Source: an uncultured Actinomycetes bacterium (GTDB lineage: Bacteria > Actinomycetota > Actinomycetes > Nanopelagicales > Nanopelagicaceae). Taken from it: 14,850 bases of DNA. The position numbers and the translations under genes were made by a program. The stretch lies in the NCBI GenBank assembly GCA_903897475.1, contig CAIUBS010000051.1:1-14850 (forward strand), read 5' to 3'. Below the pieces are notes generated by a model that searched no databases, was not told the origin of the DNA, and saw only the letters and a program-made list of their open reading frames with translations. Numbering within the stretch: position 1 is the stretch's first letter; each line of letters opens with the position of its first letter. This document shows, piece by piece, positions 8,437 through 14,850 of the stretch.

Positions 8437-8469
8437 GCGAACTAACTATTTCTGTTAGCGCGCACGCTC
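8430..8469 (-). promoter_or_regulatory. antiterminator hairpin of the ilvB attenuator
   Basis: Minus-strand pairing read by eye: GAG 8469-8467 with CTC 8432-8430; GTGCG 8465-8461 with CGCAC 8439-8435; GCTAAC 8459-8454 with GTTAGT 8446-8441 (one G-U). The loop is seven bases, with one C-T mismatch and one small internal loop. The 3' arm uses most of the terminator's 5' arm (8436-8428), so the two structures exclude each other. The 5' arm begins at leader codon 21, directly after the last Ile codon, and contains the leader stop codon. A ribosome reaching the stop would block this hairpin; one stalled at the Val/Ile run would allow it. Confidence 0.8.
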
Positions 8470-8529
8470 GATAATCACCACGATCACAGATGTGATCACG
8501 GTTTGTGAGATTAGCGATGATTTCTTCAT
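8455..8529 (-). CDS. branched-chain-rich leader peptide of the ilvB operon (24 aa)
   Basis: Translation of minus strand 8529-8455 gives M-K-K-S-S-L-I-S-Q-T, then VITSVIVVII, then E-R-A-R and a TAA stop. Ten of 24 residues are branched-chain: five Ile, four Val and one Leu; residues 15-20 are all Ile or Val. It has no known function as a protein; its translation senses charged tRNA-Ile and tRNA-Val, like the leader peptides of enterobacterial and corynebacterial ilv operons. Single Leu codon (CTA) implies weaker leucine sensing. No Shine-Dalgarno sequence precedes the ATG, whereas a candidate promoter would start the RNA at the ATG itself, so leaderless translation is plausible. Easily missed by gene finders because of its length. 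Confidence 0.88.
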   Translation of the reverse strand: MKKSSLISQTVITSVIVVIIERAR

Positions 8530-8535
8530 TGGGTT

Positions 8536-8565
8536 AGTTTCTCAGGTACACACTCATCTAGTCAA
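8536..8565 (-). promoter_or_regulatory. candidate promoter for the ilvB leader
   Basis: TTGACT (minus strand 8565-8560) is a five-of-six match to the -35 consensus. An 18-base spacer leads to GAAACT (8541-8536), a weak -10 keeping the second A and final T of TAnnnT. Transcription would then start at about A8530/A8529, i.e. at the leader peptide ATG, giving a leaderless transcript. The -35 is persuasive and the -10 is not, so the exact start is uncertain. Confidence 0.45.
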
Positions 8566-8574
8566 CCCCTGAGA
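8540..8574. repeat. inverted repeat around the ilvB candidate promoter
   Basis: On the minus strand TCTCAGG (8574-8568) and CCTGAGA (8546-8540) are perfect 7-base complements. They bracket the -35 element, and the inner copy overlaps the candidate -10. It could be a regulator's operator, or chance. No binding protein is recognisable here. Confidence 0.3.
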
Positions 8575-8594
8575 TGGTGATCTCAATATTTGAG
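8570..8594. repeat. two overlapping short palindromes after ilvD
   Basis: Plus strand CTCAA-TAT-TTGAG (8582-8594) overlaps TGAGAT-GGTG-ATCTCA (8570-8585). The second could fold as a 6-bp hairpin in the RNA downstream of the ilvD stop. No T-run follows it on the minus strand, so it is not a normal intrinsic terminator. It may be a weak 3'-end structure for ilvD or an operator upstream of the ilvB promoter. Confidence 0.35.
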
Positions 8595-8617
8595 CGTACT
8601 TCTATAACGAAAAAGTT

Positions 8618-10309
8618 CTAATCGCAGACTGCACCCTTTGCAGCACTTCCAACTAGCTTTGAATATTTGGCTAAAACACCGCGGCGATATTTGTGTGTAA
8701 GTGGTGTGAAGTTTTTTCTACGTTCTGCTAACTCTTTTTCATCTACTAATAAATCCAAGGTTCGCTTTTTGGTATCAATTCTTACTCGATCTCCATTTTT
8801 AACAAATGCAATCGGACCGCCATCTACAGCCTCCGGTGAAACATGGCCAACACATAATCCGGTAGTTCCGCCGGAAAATCTGCCATCAGTTAAAAGTAAA
8901 ACAGATTTACCAAGTCCAGCTCCTTTTATTGCGCCAGTGATCATTAACATTTCGCGCATTCCAGGACCGCCCTTTGGTCCCTCATATCTAATTACTACAA
9001 CATCACCGGCCACAATTGAACCATTCTCAAGAGCATCCATTGCTGCTTGTTCTCTTTCAAAAACTTTTGCCGGACCCTCAAAAAGATCTACGCCAATTCC
9101 AGCAGTTTTGCAGACTGCACCCTCTGGTGTTAGTGATCCATTTAGAATTGTAATTCCACCACCTAGTGATAATGGATTTTTAACTGCTTTAAGAATTTCA
9201 CCATCTGGATCTGGTGGCCTAATATCCTTTAAATTCTCTGCCATGGTTTTACCGGTAACAGTTAAGCAATCACCATGGAGCAAACCAGCATCAAGTAGTG
9301 CTCTTAGTACAACTGGAATACCACCAACCTTGTCCACATCTGTCATTACATACTTGCCAAATGGTTTTAAATCTCCAAGTAATGGCAGCTTAGAGCCAAC
9401 TCTTTCAAAATCCTCAAGAGTTAAATCCACCTCAGCCTCATGGGCAATTGCTAATAGATGAAGTACAGCGTTAGTTGAACCACCAAGTGCCATCAAAATC
9501 GTGATTGCATTTTCAAAGGCTTTTTTAGTCAAAATTTGTCTAGTTGTAATTCCTTTACGGATTAACTCAACTACTGCAGCTCCTGACTTAATTGCATAAT
9601 CATCGCGACGGCGATCAATAGAAGGTGGTGAAGCTGATCCTGGAAGTGATAAACCAATTGCCTCACCAATTGCAGCCATTGTGTTTGCGGTGTACATACC
9701 TCCGCAGGCACCTTCACCTGGACAAATTGCCCGTTCAATTTTATCTACTTCCGCCTCAGTAATTAATCCTCTTGCGCAGGCGCCAACTGCCTCAAATGCA
9801 TCAATGATTGTTACATCTCTGCCATCTACTTTGCCTGGCATGATTGAACCTGCGTAAACAAATACACAAGCCACATCTAATCTTGCAGCTGCCATCATCA
9901 TTCCAGGTAGAGATTTATCGCAGCCAGCGAATGTAACCATGCCATCTAAACGCTCTGCTTGCATTACCGCTTCTACTGAATCTGCAATTACTTCTCGCGA
10001 CACTAAAGAAAAGTGCATTCCTTCATGACCCATTGAGATGCCATCGGAGACTGAAATAGTTCCAAACTGCATTGGAAAACCACCAGCTTCAATTACACCT
10101 TTTTTAGAGGCTTTAGCTAATCGATCTAAAGACAAATTACATGGCGTAATTTCATTCCAAGATGATGCAATTCCAATTTGAGGTTTTGCAAAATCTTCAT
10201 CTTTCATTCCAACGGCACGTAACATTCCTCGTGCTGGCGCTCGCTCTAAACCATCTGTTACTAAGCCAGAACGTGGCTTCATTTTATTTGGCGGAATTTT
10301 TTCGCTCAT
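8618..10309 (-). CDS. ilvD: dihydroxyacid dehydratase
   Basis: Fe-S dependent dehydration of the dihydroxy acids to 2-oxoisovalerate and 2-oxo-3-methylvalerate, the third common step of Val and Ile synthesis. The 563-residue product has Cys57 (TPCN), Cys130 (GCDKS) and Cys202 (GACGGMYTANT), the three cluster cysteines of IlvD rather than Edd-type dehydratases. The C-terminal half carries the swivelling domain with GPKGGPGMREML and TDGRFSGG. ATG at 10309 gives a family-like N-terminus. Unusually for this window there is no convincing ribosome binding site, and only nine bases separate it from the gatB stop. It therefore looks co-transcribed with gatCAB and lies outside the attenuator-controlled unit, unlike ilvBNC. 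Its TAG stop is followed by the 242-base leader region. Confidence 0.96.
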   Translation of the reverse strand: MSEKIPPNKMKPRSGLVTDGLERAPARGMLRAVGMKDEDFAKPQIGIASSWNEITPCNLSLDRLAKASKKGVIEAGGFPMQFGTISVSDGISMGHEGMHFSLVSREVIADSVEAVMQAERLDGMVTFAGCDKSLPGMMMAAARLDVACVFVYAGSIMPGKVDGRDVTIIDAFEAVGACARGLITEAEVDKIERAICPGEGACGGMYTANTMAAIGEAIGLSLPGSASPPSIDRRRDDYAIKSGAAVVELIRKGITTRQILTKKAFENAITILMALGGSTNAVLHLLAIAHEAEVDLTLEDFERVGSKLPLLGDLKPFGKYVMTDVDKVGGIPVVLRALLDAGLLHGDCLTVTGKTMAENLKDIRPPDPDGEILKAVKNPLSLGGGITILNGSLTPEGAVCKTAGIGVDLFEGPAKVFEREQAAMDALENGSIVAGDVVVIRYEGPKGGPGMREMLMITGAIKGAGLGKSVLLLTDGRFSGGTTGLCVGHVSPEAVDGGPIAFVKNGDRVRIDTKKRTLDLLVDEKELAERRKNFTPLTHKYRRGVLAKYSKLVGSAAKGAVCD

Positions 10310-10318
10310 GAAATTAGT

Positions 10319-11815
10319 TTACTGCCCTAAGTGCTTAAGTAATAGTTCACGAACCTTTGCTGCATCAGCCTGACCACCAGTTGCTTTCATCACAGCACCA
10401 ATTAATGCACCCGCTGCTGGAATATTGCCACCTCTAACTCTTTCTGCAGTATCTGGAGAAGCGGCAATAGCATCCTCAATTGCCTTCATAAGTTGAGAAT
10501 CATCTGAAACCACCTTTAATCCACGCTTTGTAATTACATCTACCGGAGAGCCTTCACCGGAAATTACTCCCTCTAATACCTGGCGAGCTAATTTGTCAGT
10601 CAATTCACCTTTGGCAATTAATGCAATTATCTCTGCAACATCTTTTACTGAAATCAAATCAGTTGGAAATACATTTCGATCATTTGCAATTCTTGAAATT
10701 TCACCTAACCACCAAGATCTAGCTTTTGTAGCATCAGCCCCCAACAAAACTGTCTGCTCCACGGTATCTAAAAGTTCGGCGTTAACCATAGCTGCCATCT
10801 CTTTATCAGGAACTGACCAAGCACTCTGAAGTCTCTTTCTTCTATCGGCAGGTTTTTCCGGAAGAGTTTTTTTAAGCTCCTCAATCCATTTACTATCCGG
10901 CACAACTGGTACTAAATCCGGCTCTGGAAAGTAACGATAATCCTCAGCTTGCTCCTTTGATCTGCCTGGACGGGTTTGACCACTTTCTTCCAAGAAGTGG
11001 CGCGTTTCTTGAATAATTCGCTCTCCTTGTTCCAATCGGTCAGATTGTCTAATGATTTCACCAGTAACAGCACGCTCGACTGATCTAAGTGAGTTAACAT
11101 TTTTTGTTTCACTTCTAGTTCCTAATTTGCCACTTCCAACTCTTGATAAAGATAAATTAACATCGCAACGAAGTGATCCTTGTTCCATTTTCACATCAGA
11201 AACTTGTAGTCCACGCAAAATATCTCGAAGCGCAGCAACATAAGCTCGAGCTACTTGCGGTGCGTACTTTCCTGTTTTTGGAATAATTTTGGTAACAATT
11301 TCAACTAATGGAATTCCAGCCCGGTTGTAGTCCAAAAGCGAATAATCAGCGCCATGAATTCGTCCAGTATTACCGCCAACGTGAAGAGATTTTCCGGTGT
11401 CTTCTTCCATGTGAACTCTTTCAATTTCAATCTTAAAACTCTTACTGCCTTCATCAGTTTCAATTTCTACATCTAAATATCCATTTGTGCAGATTGGTTC
11501 GTCATATTGAGAAGTTTGAAAGTTCTTAGGCATATCTGGATAAAAGTAATTTTTACGTGCAAATCTGGAGTATGGTGCAATCGAACAATTAAGGGCTAGA
11601 CCAATCAAAATTGTGCTCTCGATAGCTTTTTTGTTAACTACTGGAAGTGCACCAGGAAGCCCTAAGCAAACTGGGCAGGTTTGAGTATTTGGCTTGGCAC
11701 CAAATTCAGTTGCACAGCCACAAAACATTTTTGATTTGGTATTTAACTCAACATGAACTTCTAAGCCCAGAGTTGGTTCATATTTTTCAATTGCTTGATC
11801 GTAATTTAAACTCAT
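10319..11815 (-). CDS. gatB: Asp-tRNA(Asn)/Glu-tRNA(Gln) amidotransferase subunit B
   Basis: The tRNA-binding and kinase subunit of GatCAB, which activates the misacylated Glu or Asp on tRNA before amidation. Starting at ATG 11815 it is 498 residues and opens with EKYEPTLGLEVHVELNTKSK, the family N-terminus. Zinc cysteines Cys32, Cys34, Cys47 and Cys50 (FCGC and CPVC) are present, as is HMEEDTGKS (135-143) of the phosphotransfer site. The C-terminal third is the helical YqeY-like tail. An in-frame start at 11863 would add 16 unconserved residues and overlap gatA by 52 bases; ATG 11815 has AGGA five bases upstream and makes a tidy ATGA overlap with the gatA stop. The chain is complete. Confidence 0.96.
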   Translation of the reverse strand: MSLNYDQAIEKYEPTLGLEVHVELNTKSKMFCGCATEFGAKPNTQTCPVCLGLPGALPVVNKKAIESTILIGLALNCSIAPYSRFARKNYFYPDMPKNFQTSQYDEPICTNGYLDVEIETDEGSKSFKIEIERVHMEEDTGKSLHVGGNTGRIHGADYSLLDYNRAGIPLVEIVTKIIPKTGKYAPQVARAYVAALRDILRGLQVSDVKMEQGSLRCDVNLSLSRVGSGKLGTRSETKNVNSLRSVERAVTGEIIRQSDRLEQGERIIQETRHFLEESGQTRPGRSKEQAEDYRYFPEPDLVPVVPDSKWIEELKKTLPEKPADRRKRLQSAWSVPDKEMAAMVNAELLDTVEQTVLLGADATKARSWWLGEISRIANDRNVFPTDLISVKDVAEIIALIAKGELTDKLARQVLEGVISGEGSPVDVITKRGLKVVSDDSQLMKAIEDAIAASPDTAERVRGGNIPAAGALIGAVMKATGGQADAAKVRELLLKHLGQ

Positions 11816-13311
11816 TTTGATCCTGCCAATTTTGGTGCAAAATCTAGAATTGGCTTGCCCCACTTTGATAGAAGTGCTGCCTCTAGAGCACCACCAACTA
11901 AATACATCCGATCATCTTTCATTGCAGGTGACATAATTTGAAAACCTACTGGCAGATTATCTTCTTCTGCTAATCCACATGGCAGGCTCATGCCACCAAT
12001 TCCTGCCATATTTACGGGAATTGTGGCAATGTCATTTAAATACATTGCAAGTGGGTCATTGGCTTTTTCGCCAATTTTAAATGCTGTAGTTGGTGCAGTA
12101 GGTGAAACTAAAACATCACATTTTTCAAAAGCAGATTCGAAATCTTGTTTAATTAGAGTCCGAACTTTTTGAGCCGATCCATAATATGCATCGTAATAAC
12201 CGGATGAAAGCGCGTAAGTACCCAGAATTATTCGACGCTTGACCTCGCGCCCAAATCCTGCTTGTCTCGTTAAATTCATAACCTCTTCTGCACCTTTTGT
12301 GCCATCATCGCCAACTCTTAATCCAAATCGAATTGAATCAAATCGAGCAAGATTTGAAGAACATTCACTTGGTGCTATTAGGTAATAGGCTGCGAGCGCA
12401 TACTCAAAATTTGGACAAGATACTTCAACAATTTCAGCTCCAAGTTTTACTAACTCAGAAACTGCCTCATTGAATTTATTTTCAACACCCTTTTGATAAC
12501 CATTTCCAGATAACTGCTTAACAATTCCTATTTTCATTCCTTTTACATCTTGCTTTTTTGCAGCCGCTACAACATCAGGAACAGCTTGATTAATACTTGT
12601 TGAATCCTTTGGATCAAAGCCAGCAATTACTTGATGTAATAGGGCCGTATCCAAAACAGTTCTAGCACACGGGCCTGCTTGATCTAATGATGATGAAAAA
12701 GCAACAAGTCCGTATCTAGAAACACCACCATATGTTGGTTTAACACCTACTGTGCCAGTGACTGCTGCTGGTTGACGGATAGATCCACCTGTATCAGTAC
12801 CAATTGCAAGTGGTGCTTCAAAGGAAGCAAGTGCTGCTGAGGATCCGCCACCTGAGCCGCCAGGAATTCGAGATAAATCCCATGGATTATGTGTTGGTCC
12901 ATATGCTGAATTTTCAGTTGATGACCCCATTGCAAATTCATCCATATTTGTCTTACCTAAAATAATTACGCCAGCTGATTTAAGTTTTGAAACAACTGTT
13001 GAATCATATGGTGGACGCCAACCTTGAAGGATCTTTGAACCACAGGTTGTAGGTACACCCTTTTGAGTTAAAACATCCTTTAATGCAAGTGGCACACCGG
13101 CAAGTGGTGCAAGTTTTTCACCTGCTGATCGTTTTTTATCAATCTCGGTAGCTTGTGCAATTGCACCTTCTTTATCTAAATACAAAAAAGCATTTACATC
13201 CTTATCGACAGCCTGAATTTGTTCATAATGTTGATTAGTAAGCTCTACTGAACTTATCTCTTTATTGGCTAATGCCGCTGCCATTTGTGAAGCGCTATTC
13301 CTAACTGACAT
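11812..13311 (-). CDS. gatA: Asp-tRNA(Asn)/Glu-tRNA(Gln) amidotransferase subunit A
   Basis: Glutaminase subunit of GatCAB: it hydrolyses glutamine and channels ammonia to GatB. The 499-residue product is a full amidase-signature enzyme with triad Lys78 (LALKDV), cis-Ser153 (GGSGGGSS) and nucleophile Ser177 (TDTGGSIRQPA). This matches the S. aureus enzyme's residues with a shift of one. Other amidases share the triad, but flanking gatC and gatB settle the identity. ATG at 13311 directly abuts the gatC stop, with no gap and no overlap, and GAAGAG lies just upstream. The stop TGA overlaps the gatB start by four bases. Presence of GatCAB implies at least one of Gln-tRNA or Asn-tRNA is made indirectly; the synthetases are not in view. 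Confidence 0.97.
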   Translation of the reverse strand: MSVRNSASQMAAALANKEISSVELTNQHYEQIQAVDKDVNAFLYLDKEGAIAQATEIDKKRSAGEKLAPLAGVPLALKDVLTQKGVPTTCGSKILQGWRPPYDSTVVSKLKSAGVIILGKTNMDEFAMGSSTENSAYGPTHNPWDLSRIPGGSGGGSSAALASFEAPLAIGTDTGGSIRQPAAVTGTVGVKPTYGGVSRYGLVAFSSSLDQAGPCARTVLDTALLHQVIAGFDPKDSTSINQAVPDVVAAAKKQDVKGMKIGIVKQLSGNGYQKGVENKFNEAVSELVKLGAEIVEVSCPNFEYALAAYYLIAPSECSSNLARFDSIRFGLRVGDDGTKGAEEVMNLTRQAGFGREVKRRIILGTYALSSGYYDAYYGSAQKVRTLIKQDFESAFEKCDVLVSPTAPTTAFKIGEKANDPLAMYLNDIATIPVNMAGIGGMSLPCGLAEEDNLPVGFQIMSPAMKDDRMYLVGGALEAALLSKWGKPILDFAPKLAGSK

Positions 13312-13608
13312 TTACTCTTCACCTAATATCTGTGGAACTTTAAATCTTTGATCCTCACTAGCTGGTGCTCCAGATAATGCCTCTGTTGGTGAAAGACTTG
13401 CCACAACCAAATCTTCGCGAACCACATTACTTACATCTAGTGGGTGGGATGTAGCCAGAACATCTTTGCTAGCAACTTCTTGGACTCGTGCAACAGCACC
13501 CAGAATTACATCCATCTCCCCAGCTAGATGATCAAGCTCAGCATCGCTCATAGCGATTCGAGCCAAGCGAGCTAAGTTTGCGACTTCATCGCGAGAGATT
13601 GCAGACAT
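13312..13608 (-). CDS. gatC: Asp-tRNA(Asn)/Glu-tRNA(Gln) amidotransferase subunit C
   Basis: Small subunit that wraps around GatA and GatB and stabilises the complex. At 98 residues it has normal family length and the standard opening ISRDEVANLARLARIAMSDA, followed by HPL in the middle and VREDLV, then the C-terminal FKVPQIL motif. ATG at 13608 lacks a Shine-Dalgarno sequence, but a TATACT -10 element lies eight bases upstream, so it may be translated from a leaderless or nearly leaderless transcript. It heads the gatC-gatA-gatB(-ilvD) unit, 26 bases after proA. Confidence 0.95.
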   Translation of the reverse strand: MSAISRDEVANLARLARIAMSDAELDHLAGEMDVILGAVARVQEVASKDVLATSHPLDVSNVVREDLVVASLSPTEALSGAPASEDQRFKVPQILGEE

Positions 13609-13616
13609 AATCGGTG

Positions 13617-13645
13617 AGTATAACTGGTGTTAATTTACTTGCGAA
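13617..13645 (-). promoter_or_regulatory. candidate promoter for gatCAB-ilvD
   Basis: On the minus strand TTCGCA (13645-13640), a four-of-six -35 match, is followed after 17 bases by TATACT (13622-13617), a five-of-six -10 match. Transcription would start about at the A or T bases just before the gatC ATG (13608), giving a 5' leader of zero to a few bases. The -35 lies in the last codons of proA. No terminator is visible between proA and gatC, so read-through is also possible. Confidence 0.5.
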
Positions 13646-14850
13646 TTTGGCCGTTTCCGCTGACAACCCAAGTAGTAGTAGTCATTTGCTCTAACCCCAT
13701 TGGCCCACGTGCATGTAATTTTTGATTTGAAATACCAATTTCAGCTCCAAATCCCATTTCTTCTCCATCGGTGAATCTAGTTGAGGTATTTACCATCACC
13801 GCAACACAATCATTGAGTTTTGTAAAAATCTCAATTGCCTCTTTGTCCTCGGCAACAATCGCCTCAGTATGTTTGGTTCCGTACTTGAAAATATGTTCAA
13901 CCGCACTTTTTACACCATCTACTTGAGCAATATTTATCTCTAAAGTTCCATACTCAGTTGACCAAGATTTTTCAGTAGCTAACTTGGCAGATATACCTAA
14001 TTGATCTGCAACAGCTTTGCTCGCCGTATCAGTATTTATTGCCACATTTGCCTCTGCCAAAGCTTTGAGTGCAAGCGGTAGGAACTTATCAGCAATACTC
14101 TTATCTACTAAAAGTGTTTCTGCAGAATTGCAGGTGCTTGGGCGATTACATTTAGAATTAATTAAAATTGGAATTGCTTTTTCTAGGTCAGCAGATTTAT
14201 CAACATAAACATGACAAACTCCGGCCCCAGTTTCAATTGTTGGCACGGTAGATTCATCAACGACCATTCTGATGAGCTCTGCACTTCCTCTTGGGATAAC
14301 TAAATCTACAAAGCCTCTTGCAGTTAGCAAGGCGGTTACCGTGCTTCGATCCGTTGAGGGCACAAGTTGAAGTACATCTGGTGAAATTGAAGTTTCTTTA
14401 AATGCTTTCTTCATAACTTCAATTAAAATTTTATTGCTATTGGCAGCTGAAGATGACCCACGCAATAAGGCGGCATTTCCTGATTTAATTAGAATTACTG
14501 CAGCGTCAACAGTTACATTTGGTCTTGCCTCATAGACCATTCCTACTACCCCAAATGGAACACTTTTTTGCTTTAGATTTAAACCATTCTCTAAATTTCT
14601 TTCAACTAAAATTTTATTTAAAGGATCTGGCAATTTAGTTATCTGTCTTGCTGCATTTGCCATAGACAAAACTCTGGCTTTTGTAAGCAACAATCGATCT
14701 TGTAGTGATTGATTCATGCCAGATGCCTTAGCTGCATCCATATCTAGTTGATTTGCTTCTAAAATTAAATCTAAATTTTTCTCTAGTTCATCGGCAATAT
14801 TAAGCAAAACTTGATTTCGTTGCTCAGTTGTAGATCCAGAGAGTGTTCGC
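13635..14850 (-). CDS. proA: gamma-glutamyl phosphate reductase, 5' end cut off by the window edge
   Basis: NADPH-dependent reduction of glutamyl 5-phosphate to glutamate semialdehyde, second step of proline synthesis. The frame is open to the right edge: 404 residues are visible, about 15 fewer than the usual 415-420. A TTG at 14807 could be mistaken for the start, but the upstream residues (R-T-L-S-G, then STTEQRNQVL) continue the family N-terminus, so the true start lies beyond the window. GVVGMVYEARPNVTVDAA and the cysteine in NRPSTCNSAETLL (visible residue 240, the expected nucleophile) identify the ProA branch of the aldehyde dehydrogenase superfamily. The C-terminus has the GPMGLEQMTTTTWV motif. 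proB is commonly next to proA and could lie upstream, outside the window. Confidence 0.95.
   Translation of the reverse strand, partial: RTLSGSTTEQRNQVLLNIADELEKNLDLILEANQLDMDAAKASGMNQSLQDRLLLTKARVLSMANAARQITKLPDPLNKILVERNLENGLNLKQKSVPFGVVGMVYEARPNVTVDAAVILIKSGNAALLRGSSSAANSNKILIEVMKKAFKETSISPDVLQLVPSTDRSTVTALLTARGFVDLVIPRGSAELIRMVVDESTVPTIETGAGVCHVYVDKSADLEKAIPILINSKCNRPSTCNSAETLLVDKSIADKFLPLALKALAEANVAINTDTASKAVADQLGISAKLATEKSWSTEYGTLEINIAQVDGVKSAVEHIFKYGTKHTEAIVAEDKEAIEIFTKLNDCVAVMVNTSTRFTDGEEMGFGAEIGISNQKLHARGPMGLEQMTTTTWVVSGNGQIRK

Noticed and set aside
8601..8606. TATAGA as -10 element of an alternative ilvB promoter
   Set aside because: No acceptable -35 lies 16-18 bases upstream in the ilvD end. 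It would also give a long 5' leader, so it is kept only as a fallback to the TTGACT candidate.
8376..8617. Metabolite-binding riboswitch or T-box in the ilvB leader
   Set aside because: No T-box sequence or tRNA-pairing specifier bulge was seen, and the leader peptide with overlapping hairpins explains the region.
11816..11863. Longer gatB with 16 extra N-terminal residues
   Set aside because: The extension is unlike the family and would overlap gatA by 52 bases; ATG 11815 has a ribosome binding site and an ATGA junction.
14805..14807. TTG as a start codon for proA
   Set aside because: The frame stays open upstream to the edge and encodes family-typical ProA residues, so the gene is truncated by the window rather than starting here.
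1..14850. Mobile elements, CRISPR, defence genes, biosynthetic cluster or other novel system
   Set aside because: All coding space is taken by intact core-metabolism and translation genes with uniform composition. No transposase, integrase, repeat array, tRNA or composition break was seen.

Overview
The window is a compact, A+T-rich bacterial chromosome segment in which every recognisable gene lies on the minus strand. The proteins look actinobacterial: a long three-part SerA, an actinobacterial-type citramalate synthase, a short LeuB, and an ilvB-ilvN-ilvC-serA-leuB-ilvE-cimA order with gatCAB upstream that recalls Streptomyces and Mycobacterium. Together with the low G+C, nearly absent spacers and 1-8 base gene overlaps, this suggests a genome-streamlined actinobacterium, for example a freshwater acI/Nanopelagicales-type lineage. 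That placement is inference; no rRNA or other lineage marker is present.

In order of transcription (right to left): proA (proline synthesis, cut by the right edge); gatC-gatA-gatB (tRNA-dependent amidotransferase) behind a candidate promoter next to the gatC start; ilvD (dihydroxyacid dehydratase), 9 bases after gatB; a 242-base intergenic stretch, the only sizeable one in the window; then ilvB, ilvN, ilvC, serA, leuB, ilvE and cimA, the last cut by the left edge. No gene-free stretch exceeds 300 bases, and I see no tRNA, rRNA, insertion sequence, CRISPR array or prophage gene.

The 242-base stretch is the most informative non-coding part. It encodes a 24-residue leader peptide, 10 of whose residues are Ile, Val or Leu. 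An antiterminator hairpin whose 5' arm starts at the codon right after the last Ile codon can form, or a G+C-rich terminator with a T-rich tail can form instead. This is a classical ribosome-mediated attenuator controlling the seven-gene operon. A TTGACT -35-like element sits so that transcription may begin at, or one base before, the leader peptide's ATG (leaderless).

Together the genes give the shared Ile/Val route: IlvBN acetohydroxyacid synthase, IlvC reductoisomerase, IlvD dehydratase, IlvE transaminase. LeuB serves leucine synthesis and may also serve the citramalate route. CimA would supply 2-oxobutyrate for isoleucine from pyruvate and acetyl-CoA. SerA adds the first step of serine synthesis. 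Control appears doubled: attenuation on the RNA, plus a conserved valine-binding ACT site in IlvN and an ACT domain in SerA. I found no sign of a new kind of system; the attenuator architecture is the best find.
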